64,000 nt of DNA. Origin: Ophiura sarsii (lineage: Eukaryota; Echinodermata; Ophiuroidea; Amphilepidida; Ophiuridae). Location of the stretch: NCBI GenBank assembly GCA_035610835.1, contig CM069452.1:24867121-24931120 (forward strand), written 5' to 3'. The notes beneath the pieces were generated by a model that saw nothing but the letters and a program-made list of their open reading frames with translations, did no database searches and was not told the DNA's origin. A program made the translations under genes and the position numbers. Each line of letters opens with the position of its first letter. Within the stretch, counting starts at the first letter, position 1. Positions 48,411 to 59,146 of the stretch are shown here, piece after piece.

Positions 48411-48724
48411 AAAAATAAAAAATATATATAGCTTAAATAAATTAGTGCCCAATAATTGAAAACAAAACACTAATTATAATAATAATAACGCACGTTTATA
48501 GAGCGCTTTACTTTAGTGAGATCTAAACTCAAAGCGCTTTATAACAAATGAATAAAAGATAAAGCAAAAATACAACAATTATCTTAAATCTACAAAAATC
48601 TACAACAGAGTATAAAGCATATTTTAACTTAAACAAAAAGCATGAGATACAAAATACAGTGTAATGGCATTAAAATGCATGAAACATCATGAACAAATAC
48701 ACAAACATTTTCTATTTTCCAAGT

Positions 48725-48905
48725 TAAATAAGGGAGCGTCGGGTTCATAAATACTTTGGTGGGGGGGGGGGGGGGCTGGAACATTTTATTTTTGGTACAT
48801 CTACACATTTTGACCCCCCTCTCGCTATGCCTTTTTTGTTTTTGTTTTGACCTCTCCCCCCCCCCCCCCCCTTTTTCTTGATAACTGGAATCTGGACCCG
48901 ACACT
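48725..48905. repeat. G-run and C-run repeat fragment
   Basis: GGGTTCATAAATACTTTGGT followed by about 14 G; 80 bp further on a run of about 18 C is followed by CTTTTTCTTGATAACTGGAA and GGACCCGACA. The outer segments AGCGTCGGGTTC and GACCCGACACTT are inverted, so this may be a complete short element of the TTCATAAATAC family. Confidence 0.6.
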
Positions 48906-50071
48906 TTTTGACCCCGGTTCAATGGCTTTGTATCAATAGCATAAATCCCGGGAGGATAAAGGCGTTAGTAGGAGCAAAAAGCCATAGGCCTAACATATTC
49001 ATCGAGTGAACTATTGTTTAGATTTAGCCCAAGATCACAGTGGTGTACATCCGGATGGGGGCAGCAGGTCACGCGGGCCCACATTGACGAAAAGAGTTAA
49101 CGAAAAGAAGAGGGCCGGAGGGGTACGTACGGGGTCAATTGTTCGGTAATTTCATCCAAATTCAAATTATTACTGAAAACATCCAAACCAAGAACATGAT
49201 TGTATGCTAGTCACTTCCAAATTCTTTTTTTTACTTCAAACATTTTTTTTCATTGTCTTAGTCTTTTCTCCCTACTCCCTCCTCAACCGTGATGACGTCC
49301 GGCCGTGACGGCGGAACCAACAATATTTAGGGTGAGACGTACACTGGTTCCCTGAGCCCTTTGCTCCGATCCGGAAAAATCTCCGCTAACCAAGGCCACA
49401 GGCGGGTGCCACCATTTTGTGGCCAGTTTCAATCCCACGCTTATACAGACTATCAGTGACGCTTGACATATTTAGCATCTCAAAACATGCTAAAAGTAAC
49501 CCCCTGGGTTCTGATGAAGAGTCTATAACCTCTTACCGTGTGACGTCAGGATGAATTGTGCATGTACAATTCAGTACAAATAAGTCGAAGCGGTGTGTGT
49601 GTGGCGATTACGACACAAAACTGTCTACGAAAATTTGAGTTTATCGGCCGTAAAAATTCAGATTAACCTAGGTAGGTAGATAAAAGTGTTGCAATATAAC
49701 AAGTTAGTATACCGAATCTACCAATACCGGCAAAGAATACGAAAAAAAAGTATAATCTTACCAACAAATAAGCTTTTATTTTTAGGCCCTAAACAAAAAA
49801 AAGAGAAGAAAGTTCGCACTCATTGAAAGTATCCTAACTCTAAATGTATTTGACCTATGATGATATAATTTATGTAAGCTGATAGGTATTTCTATTAGCT
49901 ACAATTTGATACCCCCTTTGTTATTGAAAATTATAAAATGCCCGATATAAGCATTGATTTACGAGAACTGATGCCGTTTTAAATGGACACATTTTCTAGA
50001 TTTGCAATTGGATGGAATCGGATTATTTAAATATCACTCAGTCTCAGGGCCAGGCTAGCCTATAATTATAA
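48906..50071. other. No gene proven; locally GC-rich
   Basis: The segment 49050-49620 is richer in CpG (ATGACGTCCGGCCGTGACGG) than its surroundings and could be a promoter or 5' exon region, but I see no exon that can be tied to a gene. Confidence 0.35.
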
Positions 50072-50540
50072 TAGTTCAGTCAGTTCCAAATTGGCGAAAC
50101 CTGTTCAGCAGCGAATGACTTCAAAAGAGCGTCGCCCGGAAAACGTTGCCGTTGGCATGGCACAATATGGCGTGTAGTGTCACTTGTATGCATGACGCTT
50201 GCATTATAGGCCTAGCCTAGGTTATGCCCAAATCGCGCTTGTTATCAGGGATGTAACTACACTGGTCGGTGCCGGTCGCTAAGGCTAAACAATCGGCACT
50301 CACAGCAATTTCAGGCAAATTAACCAGCTCTAAGACTCAAAAACGGAGTAAATGTGTACATCAAATACCACAAAATGGCTGAGAATGCCAGAACGTGGCG
50401 ATAAATATGTGCAATTTTAACCGGCACTAAAATGTTGCTAGCTACAACCCTGCTTGTTACGCTTGGATTATTTTTTGCGCATGGATAGATATAAAGTAAT
50501 AAACCGAATATTTCTCGCCAATTTGGAACTGATTGTATTT
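50072..50540. mobile_element. MITE with TAGTTCAGTCAGTT ends, carrying nested hAT MITE
   Basis: The left end TAGTTCAGTCAGTTCCAAAT is inverted near the right end (ATTTGGAACTGATTG). Same family as 51189-51417 and 11079-12100. Split by the 207-bp element at 50246-50452. Confidence 0.78.
50246..50452. mobile_element. Nested hAT MITE, 207 bp, TSD CTTGTTAY
   Basis: CAGGGATGTAACTAC...GTAGCTAGC-type inverse end TACAACCCTG; flanks CTTGTTAT (50238-50245) and CTTGTTAC (50453-50460) differ at one base. Confidence 0.8.
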
Positions 50541-50921
50541 AGGCCTATATTGCAAAAAAATGCCCAGCATTTCAATAAAACCCCACAATATTTTGTGGCA
50601 TTTTGTAAAAATGTAACTGTCGGACTGATCGCAGCGTATACGATTCCCCAGCGTCCCATGCAACTGGTGCGTAACCGCGTCATTCGCAATGGCAAGGGCG
50701 CAGTAAAAATGGAAGATGTGATGTACTTGTAAATAAATAGGTAATTGACCAATCGCAGCCCTAATCAGCAAGACCACACACCATGTTGTGACTGTTTTTG
50801 AATGCACTGCATGCAAGGACACGCTCAACGTTTTTAATGATGGCGAGCGCTCGGATCATGACTCTGTGATTGACAATTTTTTGTTTTGATTATAGTAGCA
50901 TGGACTAATGAACGCATAAAT

Positions 50922-51129
50922 CAGTGGTTCCCAACCTTTTTCTGGTGGTGACCCCATTCTAGAAACCAGCATCAGAGCGCGACCCCTCACAGAACAAAGT
51001 CACATGTGTTACTATGATACAACATTATAAAAGCATTTTATTTTTGTTAAATTAGGCTAGTCCGCGACCCCACACAAAGAACGGTCGCGACCCCAATTGG
51101 GGTCACGACCCAGACGTTGGGAACCACTG
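50922..51129. mobile_element. hAT MITE, 208 bp, CAGTGGTTCCCAAC ends, TSD GCRTAAAT
   Basis: CAGTGGTTCCCAACCTTTTT and the inverse of GACGTTGGGAACCACTG are a good TIR of a widespread animal hAT MITE type. Flanks GCATAAAT and GCGTAAAT are an 8-bp duplication with one change. Confidence 0.88.
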
Positions 51130-51188
51130 GCGTAAATACATGTTCAAGACGTTTCATCCCAAAAACCGTTTCGTCCTATAAATACATG

Positions 51189-51417
51189 TAGTTCAATCAG
51201 TTTGAAATTGCCGAGAAATATTTGGTTTTTAACTATACATGCGCAAAAGTAATCCAAGCGTATAAGCACGATTTTGGCATACGCAAGCGTCACGCATACA
51301 ATGACACTGCACCATTGCGCGCCATATTAAACCATGCCAGCGTTTTATGATGCGTGACGCTCTTCTGAATTCATTTGCTGCTGTAAAGGTTTTGCCAATT
51401 TGGAACTGACTGAACTA
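51189..51417. mobile_element. MITE with TAGTTCARTCAGTT ends, uninterrupted copy
   Basis: TAGTTCAATCAGTTTGAAAT and the inverse of AATTTGGAACTGACTGAACTA bound 229 bp. It serves as the reference for the two interrupted copies. Confidence 0.85.
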
Positions 51418-51460
51418 TTAATAATTAATATTTTTTAGGAATACCGTTTCATCCCACTAC

Positions 51461-51807
51461 CAGGGGTCGCATTCTGACGCATCTGCGCGTCCTAGACCTC
51501 TCACTTTCTAATAGTGACGCGTCAGGTTTCAAATTGGAAAGACTTGCGGGTCCCGATCAAAATTGAAGGGACCCCTTAAATTTGATGTGTGGAAATGGAA
51601 ACCTTAAGAAATTCTGTAAATTACATCCATCCTTTGCTCACAATATAAATTCATTAAAACTGCCCGTAAAAAAGTAAATTGTTTAAATACCCAAACTTCA
51701 GGACCCCTCAATTTCTTGGGGACCCCTTAAATTTGTTTTTTGAAGTCCTACGGGGTCCTGAAAAATATCATGGGACCTCTCACATTTTGGACCCAGTGCT
51801 ATCCCTG
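51461..51807. mobile_element. hAT MITE family 1, copy C, TSD CCCACTAC
   Basis: CAGGGGTCGC...GCTATCCCTG between perfect CCCACTAC duplications (51453-51460 and 51808-51815). 347 bp, close to copy B. Confidence 0.93.
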
Positions 51808-52076
51808 CCCACTACAGTTTCACCCCCAATGCACTTCCACCCACCCCATTATAGTTTCATCTTAATTGAAATACACTGAAGGCGTGCTGAATGGACTGAT
51901 TGGGAGAACCATTGACTTGAGTGATGAATTAGAGACCAGGCACAAGCAAATTACTTGTACAAGCATAATGCTTGTGCCAGGCTTAAAAAGGGTAGGTGGA
52001 TAGAAAGAGTTACAATATAACAAGTAAGTAAATTACATGTAATACTAATCTACCAAAGAATATGAAACAAATATAA

Positions 52077-52640
52077 GGTAGTGTTCATAAATACCTTGGT
52101 TGGGGGGGGGGGGGGGGGGGGTTGGAAAAATGGAGGGCCCCTCAAAAAAATTGTAATTATCGGTAACAGAGGGGATACAAAAAAAAAATCCAATTTTTTT
52201 TAACGCTTCGTGCATGCAAAAAAGTCCACACTTTTTCTGCACTTTGCACATGTATAAAAAACCCAATTTTTACAGTTGCATGCTTAGTGCGTGGTCAAAT
52301 CTAATAATGCTCGGTAACTTAGACATACAGGAGGGGATCAAGAAGAAGAAAAACTCAACATAAAAAGGGGGATCAAGAAAAAATTTACTGGTGTTTGGGG
52401 GGGATCAAGAATTGTGGATGTTACAATCTAACTGCGGATAGGTTTGCGCTAGAAATTGGCAGCACCCTAGTTGATGCGACATGATTCTGATGATTCACCA
52501 GCAGCAAAATCACAGCGCTTTGAGCCATTTGGAAAAGGCGCTATATAAATACTGATTATTATTATTATTATTATTTTTCCAGAGACTTAAAAATGTCCAA
52601 CCAACCCCACCAAAGTACCGGTATTTATGAACACTCCCTA
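52077..52640. mobile_element. TIR element with AGTGTTCATAAATACC ends
   Basis: AGGTAGTGTTCATAAATACC at the left; GGTATTTATGAACACTCCCT at the right. A G run of about 18 follows the left end. Inside, GCGCTATATAAATACTGATT followed by (ATT)n at about 52540-52577 is a LINE/SINE tail, so it is a nested mixture. Confidence 0.75.
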
Positions 52641-52654
52641 ATAATTTATTAAAA

Positions 52655-52885
52655 TTATCATGAATTTCCAAAATGTATGTGTCCCCTTTTTAAGCCTTTT
52701 TTGTCCCCTAATCCTGATGCTGCAAAAAATGTCTGCTTGGTATTATAGTCTAGGTGCATGGTACACATCAAACCGTACTGGGGTAAGGTACAGCTTGACC
52801 TATTATGTAGGTCAGGTTGGGTGGTTCGATTCCATCACCAGTAAGTTTTGCGTGCCTGTACTGATACTGGATACCATTAGGCGAT
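52655..52885 (+). repeat. Inverted repeat, left arm (about 230 bp)
   Basis: Reads ..TCCTGATGCTGCAAAAAATG.., GGTACACATCAAACCGTACT, GGGGTAAGGTACAGCTTGAC, and GGTTCGATTCCATCACCAGT. Its reverse complement is at 54475-54685. The GGTTCGATTCC segment fits a tRNA-type B box, so it may be a SINE present twice in opposite orientation. Confidence 0.8.
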
Positions 52886-53448
52886 GACAAATCCTTGTGC
52901 TATGGGCAAACCGATCTCTCAGATATGGTAGGACGCCCGGTTGTTTTGATATTAAAAACCATTTCAAAAATCTCCTTGAAGATAATACTAGTTTAGTGAG
53001 AAGTCAGAATGCATCATGAAGTTTTAACTGAATGATAATTGTATTTTATTTGACATTCACCAAAACCTGTGTCAGAGCTATAATAATTATAGGTAGCATA
53101 AAACTAATTCGCTCCCCATAGCAGACCTCGAAAATAAGGAGGTCAAAAGCCCGAACAAATTGTAATACAAAAACATTAAATTGTGTGCATTATTTTAAAT
53201 TGAAGATGTTGCTGATAACAAGGCCTACAAAATAATGATGAAATGCGACATCTCATACTTGCTAACTTATCCAAGATGATGTAATACTTTACAACAGGTT
53301 TTTTTGTGTGTTCTATTTACCCAAACCCCCCTGAGTGCTAAAAAATGCTAATCCTAAGTCCCTCTCCAAACGCATGCATCGTCGGTTTTCGATGACGTAG
53401 TCCACCGAGCCTATATGGTGAGCGCAGTATACTGCGCGAATGTGTAGT

Positions 53449-53520
53449 TGAGGGCCGTGGCTTAGTGGGTGGGACGTGGGGCTTGAGAACGGAGGGTCCC
53501 CGGATCGAATCCCGGAGATT
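53449..53520 (+). mobile_element. tRNA-like SINE head
   Basis: GGCTTAGTGGGTGGGAC (A-box-like) and GGATCGAATCCC (B box) are about 40 bp apart, as in a tRNA, but stems do not pair fully. Followed by AGGTTAGGGTTAATT. A tRNA-derived SINE or tRNA relic. Confidence 0.5.
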
Positions 53521-53689
53521 TAGTTTGGTGATCCCGGTCAAAAACCCTAAACCGGGGTTAGGTTAGGGTTAATTAAATCAAAATACAGTCATCAAAAAAG
53601 TATGTATTAGCCCTAACCAGCCAGGCTATGTTTTTACGGTGTGGAAACTGGGGAAGGGGACAAAATATGATTTTTAAACCAAATAATCG

Positions 53690-53790
53690 CTGCGAAACCC
53701 CTGGGATTAAACCGGACACTCCGATCACCACGCAACGCCGTCCGTAACCAATCAGCTAACCTGCCAACGCTCACCCGGGCAGCGATTTCG
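53690..53790 (-). mobile_element. tRNA-like SINE head (minus)
   Basis: On the minus strand, GGTTAGCTGATTGGTTACGG (A-box-like) is followed by GTCCGGTTTAATCCCAGGGG (B-box-like). No complete cloverleaf is evident. Confidence 0.45.
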
Positions 53791-54159
53791 TACACACATA
53801 TCAGCTTGGTTGATGACGTCATCGATTCGAAGGCTGTAGCATGCGTGTGGACATTGTTTTTTTGCCGTAGTGAATCGTAGTGTAGGTAGGTTAGGGTTTT
53901 AATTTAAAGAACAATAAAGTGTATTAAAATCAAATTGTATAGTATTTTTCTTCACTATGTGTCTGAAGCCAAAAAGAAAAAAGAAATAAAAGAAAAGGTA
54001 ATTTACCTACCGACCCACTTTTTTCAACTCTTGTTTGGGCAAACATGTACCCAATCAATGTACCACAAATCAGTATTGAAAGTGAAGGGCATTTGAGAAC
54101 ACTCGGGGACAAGATTTACAAGCTTCCTTTTATTTAAAGTCAGGATATTAACGCCAAGG

Positions 54160-54425
54160 CCCCTGTTTCCTTGGGACAATGTGTGTACAGCCGACCACAG
54201 ACCGGGATGATCCCCTACTCTTTACGAAGGAATCTGTGACCTTTTAACGTGCTCTGATTTTTGCTCTTCCGATACACAGGATCATTTCTATGTGACTTCC
54301 AAACCACAAGGCAATTGAGACTTAGTACCTCGCCCAAGGATACAGACAGGTTGGACCTAGCGGGGACTCGAACTCACAACCTTTGTATTGTGAGACCTGT
54401 GTCCTATCCACTAGACAGCACATGC
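54160..54425 (-). mobile_element. tRNA-derived SINE
   Basis: On the minus strand, TGCTGTCTAGTGGATAGGAC, AGGTCTCACAATACAAAGG and GTTGTGAGTTCGAGTCCC form a tRNA-like head. The body is TACTAAGTCTCAATTGCCTT, TGTGGTTTGGAAGTCACATA. A second copy runs on the plus strand at 62068-62213. Confidence 0.8.
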
Positions 54426-54474
54426 TCTCCTTAAATTTAAATTAAAATGCTATGTTCTATAAACAAGGTATCAA

Positions 54475-54685
54475 GTGTCGGTACAGGCAGGCACATACAA
54501 TAACTGGTGATGGAATCGAACCACCTAACTTGATCTACATTATATAGGTCAAGTTGTACCTTACCCCAGTACGGTTTGATGTGTGCCATGCACCTAAACT
54601 ACAATACCAAAATTGCAGCATCAGGGGACAAAAAAAAGGCTAGTAAAGGGGAACACATAACAAATTTTGAAAATTCCTGATTTTT
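54475..54685 (-). repeat. Inverted repeat, right arm
   Basis: Reverse complement of 52655-52885: ACTGGTGATGGAATCGAACC, ACTTGATC.., CCCCAGTACGGTTTGATGTG and TGCAGCATCAGGGGACAAAA. The arms enclose about 1.6 kb with three tRNA-like units. Confidence 0.8.
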
Positions 54686-55261
54686 TTAAAAACAACGTCG
54701 AACGAAAAAACTAACCACCGACCCAACCCAAGGGACCTGTATGAGGTCCATTTGTCACTTGAAACAGGGTTTTTTTGTCGCCTAAGGTAGGGATGTTCAT
54801 ATAATTGACTATAGAGGGCGACATTTTTTTTGAATTTTTAAAAAAAAATATGTAGAAAACTCCATGTTTACCTCTTTTAAATCCATCGGAAAAGTACGAA
54901 ACAAGCTGGGTGCATTCACTGATGTCTAAATAACCCCACACAAGCAACTGGACATCATGAAAGTAAACCCTTTTTTACCTAAAATGATTTAAAATGTGCA
55001 TGACTTGACCAGTTTTCAGCAATATGAGGCAAACTACTTTTGGTTATAACTTTTTTATTATTCAGCCTGCAGACAAGGTTGAACCATCATTCTTTATTGT
55101 AAAGTACTTTGTTTCCATGTATTCCATTTTCAAAGAGATAATTTTATTTTCAAAATTTTATGAACATGCCTACCTAAGGCTAATGCACATTACATTGCAA
55201 AATTACTACAATTTAGCCTGTGTGTTTAGCAAGACTAGACTATAGAGTCTAGACTAGAGAG

Positions 55262-57437
55262 CGCTAGTCATATCATAATGCAAGTGCTGCATCTTGGTAC
55301 TTGGTAGTGTAATCCATATACAGCTGTAAAGCTAAACTTGGATGTGGTGCAGTGATGACGTCATACAGCAAGTTTGTGCAAGTAAAAAGGTGGACAATGG
55401 AGAGAGAATAAGACGATCTCCGGAACAAATAATGGTGATGACTGGACGAAAAAGACGAAATAAACTCAGGGTGCACTATATACAGGGGTTTGACAGCTTA
55501 CAGGAGTCTGGATCCAACTGGGGGAAGCATCGCCCGGATGGATGGCATAGCGGCTTTCCGGAAGACCAGAATGGATGGGGCCGAGACTGTAGTGGCTAGT
55601 AGGCTGTTCCAGATGCGGATGGATCGCGGATAGAATGAGAATTTGAAGGGGTCGATTGTGCATTGGATGACGCTGAATTTGAGTTGGTGATCATGTCTTC
55701 CAAAGAAGGTGGCAGGTGAAACACACGGTGGAAATTTGATGTTGACCAGGCCGTGGTGGATCTTGAAAAACATCACTGATTGGGCAAGCAGTCTGCGATG
55801 GTGGAGCGAGTCCCATCCTAAAGATGTTATTAAGGGTGTCACGTGGGTCTCTCTTCTATAATCACGATGTATGAAGCGGGCTGCCGCACGTTGTACTCGC
55901 TCGAGGCTTTCTACTGTTGATGTTGCATGTGGATTCCACGCCTCAGACGCATACTCCAACCGAGGACGCACTAGTGACTCATAGGCTTTGGTTTTAACTT
56001 CCTTTGCGCATGGTGTTAGTGTGCGTCGTAGCAGACCTAGGGTTCTGTTCGCTTTCTTGACAGTCTTCTCGCAGTGAGTATTCCAACGTAGGTCGTTTGA
56101 GATGGTAACGCCTAGGTACTCATGGTGATCAACAGTGTTAAGAGGCTTGCCAAAGATGCTGTACTGGAAGTGGCTTTTATTCCTTTTCCGGGTTATGTGA
56201 AGTACTGCACACTTTGCTATGTTGAACTCCATGAGCCAGTTGCTAGACCAATCTGCGAGCTCCTGTAGGTCCTGCTGTAGGATGTTGTGATCATCTGGAG
56301 TGATGATCTCTCTGTAAATGATGCTATCATCAGCGAAGAGACGAAGGGTTGACTTTGTGTTGTCTTGGATGTCGTTGATGTATAGCAAGAACAATGCAGG
56401 GCCTAGGACTGAGCCTTGGGGAACCCCAGAAGTAACTGGTGCCCATGATGAGTGTTTGCCGTTGACTACCACTGCTTGTTTTCGGTTGGCGAGGAATGCA
56501 TTAACCCAGTGAAGCGTGGACCCTCTGATTCCATAATGATCCAGTTTATGGGATAGATGACGATGTGAAACCTTGTCAAATGCCTTGCTAAAGTCCAAAA
56601 GAATAACATCTGTTTGTCCACGTGCCTCAAGGTTGGCTGCCCAGTCATGGATAGATGACAGTAATTGGGTGACCGTGGAGAGCCGCTCACGAAAGCCATG
56701 TTGTGAGTCTAGTAGGATGTTATGAAGGCTGAGATGTTTCGACATGTGACTAAGGACGATGTGCTCAAGGATTTTACAGCACAGGCAGGTGAGTGATATG
56801 GGTCTGTAGTTTGCCGGATCCGATTTTGGGCCTTTCTTGTGGATGCTTGTGACAAGTGCTCTTTTCCAATGGTCAGGAATAACACCTCTGTTGATGGATT
56901 GTTGAAAAAGTAGGGTAAGAGCTGGGGCAATTTCATCTGCTACGGTCTTGAGTAAGCGAGGCGGGATCTCGTCGGGGCCACTTGCTTTGGATGGATTTAA
57001 TTTCAGGAGTTGGCTACGCACACCTTCACAGTGGACAGAGAGTTGGCCAATGCTAGGATACGGGGAAGTATCATTGATGGTGGTCTTATCAATATCAGTT
57101 GACTTGTTAAAAACAGACTGGAACTGCTGGTTGAGGGTATTTGCTTTGTCAACAGCCGATGTACATAATTTGTTGGCGGTACGAAGCGTTGGGATGCCAA
57201 GGTTCTCAGTCCTCATCAGTTTGACATATGACCAGAATGTTTTTGGTTTAGTTTGAAGTGAGTTTCCAACAACATTGTTGACGTAGTTTAAGTGGGCATT
57301 TTTGACTGCTTTTGCCACTTTGTTTCTGTGTTTGCGGAAGGAATTCCAGTCAGGAGAAATACCAGATTTCCTGGCTTTACAATACAATCTGTCATGCTTC
57401 CTCATTTGTTTCTTGATTTCAGTTGTAAAAAGGTTAC
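55262..57437 (-). mobile_element. 5'-truncated non-LTR retrotransposon (Jockey/CR1-type)
   Basis: The reverse-transcriptase ORF at 55498-57405 is followed by about 230 bp of probable 3' UTR. The homologous frame stops making sense upstream of about 57437. No endonuclease domain is found before it, so the 5' half is missing. Exact ends and target duplication could not be read. Confidence 0.7.
55498..57405 (-). CDS. LINE reverse transcriptase ORF, 635 codons, intact
   Basis: This copies LINE RNA into DNA at the target site. Visible in order: N-terminal basic linker (KARKSGISPDWNSFRKHRNK), SKASGPDEIPPRLLK, RALVTSIHKKGPKSDPANYR with PISL (RT fingers), DVILLDFSKAFDKVSH (motif A Asp), SGVPQGSVLGPALFLLYIND (motif B), LRLFADDSIIYRE (motif C, catalytic FADD), then the thumb and ENWN-type tail VRPRLEYASEAWNPHATSTV, LERVQRAAARFI. 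This order is that of the Jockey/CR1/L2 group. There is no stop or frameshift over 635 codons, and the TGA/TAA end is natural (SRLL then stop). The endonuclease is absent, so it cannot mobilise itself in full. It lies in the same orientation as the possible exon at 57605-57658. Confidence 0.9.
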   Translation of the reverse strand: MRKHDRLYCKARKSGISPDWNSFRKHRNKVAKAVKNAHLNYVNNVVGNSLQTKPKTFWSYVKLMRTENLGIPTLRTANKLCTSAVDKANTLNQQFQSVFNKSTDIDKTTINDTSPYPSIGQLSVHCEGVRSQLLKLNPSKASGPDEIPPRLLKTVADEIAPALTLLFQQSINRGVIPDHWKRALVTSIHKKGPKSDPANYRPISLTCLCCKILEHIVLSHMSKHLSLHNILLDSQHGFRERLSTVTQLLSSIHDWAANLEARGQTDVILLDFSKAFDKVSHRHLSHKLDHYGIRGSTLHWVNAFLANRKQAVVVNGKHSSWAPVTSGVPQGSVLGPALFLLYINDIQDNTKSTLRLFADDSIIYREIITPDDHNILQQDLQELADWSSNWLMEFNIAKCAVLHITRKRNKSHFQYSIFGKPLNTVDHHEYLGVTISNDLRWNTHCEKTVKKANRTLGLLRRTLTPCAKEVKTKAYESLVRPRLEYASEAWNPHATSTVESLERVQRAAARFIHRDYRRETHVTPLITSLGWDSLHHRRLLAQSVMFFKIHHGLVNIKFPPCVSPATFFGRHDHQLKFSVIQCTIDPFKFSFYPRSIRIWNSLLATTVSAPSILVFRKAAMPSIRAMLPPVGSRLL

Positions 57438-57604
57438 CTTCATTACAATTTACATGTACCCCAGAAAACGAAAAATAGCCTACCCTATGACTGAGTAGGC
57501 CGATGCCCTAGTATGATGAACAAAACCAACTGATGACCAAATTACTCTAACTTCTAAGTATGACTTGAGGTACTAATTTATATTATAATATTTTATAAGC
57601 TTAC

Positions 57605-57658
57605 TTTTTTCGCTTTTTTAATGTTTTTGGCTCTAGTCAAGCCTTCATCATTCGACAT
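57605..57658 (-). CDS. Possible first coding exon of an unknown gene
   Basis: ATG at 57658 opens MSNDEGLTRAKNIKKAKK and ends exactly at a consensus donor AAA|GTAAGC, phase 0. The DNA upstream on that strand (57670-58240) is richer in CpG than average, as expected for a promoter/5' UTR. The LINE at 55262-57437 would then be in intron 1. No following exon could be proven (one weak candidate is 54870-54940). Eighteen codons are too few for a firm call. Confidence 0.3.
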
Positions 57659-58250
57659 TTTCTTACATGAGATTATGAGTTTTGTTTGGAATCGCTGACG
57701 ACTCGACTGCCGGCTTGTCTGAAAAAGATGGCTCATTAGCTGATCTTCTAGTATTTATATAAGATTATAATAACATTTTATTAGCGATGTTGTTGATCGG
57801 CGTGTTTAGTTTCTTATGAATGAAAATGATCAATTTATTTCCGGGTTCAAGCTGGTTCAAGTCCGTTGCTACGTACATGTATCTCAAGTACGTTTTGGTA
57901 CGTTTTCATTGACCCCAGAAATACGTCATTACTGATTAGCCAATCAACGTATCGAAACAAACAGCACCCGCCTGCGCCTATGGTTAGTGTCGGGCCGTGT
58001 GAGTGGAAGACCATAAGCGCAGGGAACCAGCGTAGGTGAGACGCACGTTGAAACCCGGGGGAAAAAATGCGCGAATGGTTCCTGTGACCATCTTGTCCCG
58101 CATCTTGTTAAGCTTTAATTTGAAACCAATTTCCGTGAAGCTCACAGAGTCCATTTCTTGATCCCCCTTTTGGCAACTGGGACTCGGTGTCAATTGACAC
58201 CTCCCCGGCTTCAACAATCTTTTTTTTCCCCCGCCACTAGCACCAAAGTA

Positions 58251-59146
58251 CAGGGTGAGTCAAAATAGGCAGGTCCCGATTTCACCGATTTTTTAAACCA
58301 GATAAAATTCAAAAATGAATATATTAATTGACTTGCCTAGCAAGGTGGGCGGTGGCATTACTAGCTACAACCTAAATGTTATTTCATTCTGGTTATTCGA
58401 AACGGGAGATATGAGCATTTTTCCAAATTCTGTGAAAAAAAATCTGTTCCAACTTATCTAAGGGATGCCCTATGGATGTTAACGTTTAACGCGCGCCTTT
58501 TGAATAAGCCAATCAAAGGCTTGTTGGTATTCACAGCCATTACAATAGGAAAAGAGATTCTATTGTCTTTGTGGTTATGTTTTTAATAGTTTTCGTGCAA
58601 TCAGAGATAGCCTATAACAAACATTATTGAGATTTAACAAAAGTATTTTGAACCGTTAATAATCGAACTGATACGAGAGAAGTCTGAGAGAAAACAGATC
58701 TTATATCTTTAAACAGTTTGTGCTTTGGCAACTTACCAGGAAAAGTGCATAGTCCATTTGTATGAATATATTTGTGCTATATTGAGTTATATATTATTAT
58801 ATATTTAAATACTTTGCATGCAATATCGTTTTATTTATCAGAGATTCAACAAAAAAACATGTTATTTTGGTATAAATTGCAACAGTTATACAGTGTGTTG
58901 TGTTGTATGAATAACTAATTAGTAGTGTTAACATCCCGGCTACCAAACTTGGAACACTTTGGATTACACGTCTTTTCGTAAATATATTGTAAATCTGGCG
59001 TGGAATATGATATTGTCGTGAAAACATCACCAGGTATGAAGAAGTATGTCTTCTCTGATAAACAATGAAAAAAAATTACCAATTTTGTACAAGAAGTATT
59101 TTCTTGATTTGTTGAAAACGGGACCTGACTATTTTGACTCACCCTG
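58251..59146. mobile_element. 896-bp TA-flanked TIR element, CAGGGTGAGTCAAAAT ends
   Basis: CAGGGTGAGTCAAAATAGGC with AGGTCCCG inside, inverted at the right as CGGGACCTGACTATTTTGAC then TCACCCTG; TA on both sides (58249-58250 and 59147-59148). Fits a Tc1/mariner-like non-autonomous element. The mini foldback at 4027-4083 has the same ends. Confidence 0.88.

Noticed and set aside
50457..50828. ORF of 123 codons on minus strand
   Set aside because: It starts within the right end of a MITE (50072-50540) and has no domain.
53449..53520. Functional tRNA gene
   Set aside because: A and B boxes are present but acceptor and anticodon stems do not pair well, so a SINE or relic is more likely.
54711..54947. 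Possible minus-strand exon with WGYLDISECTQLVSYFSDGF
   Set aside because: The acceptor is weak and no phase-compatible neighbour was found, so it may be chance.
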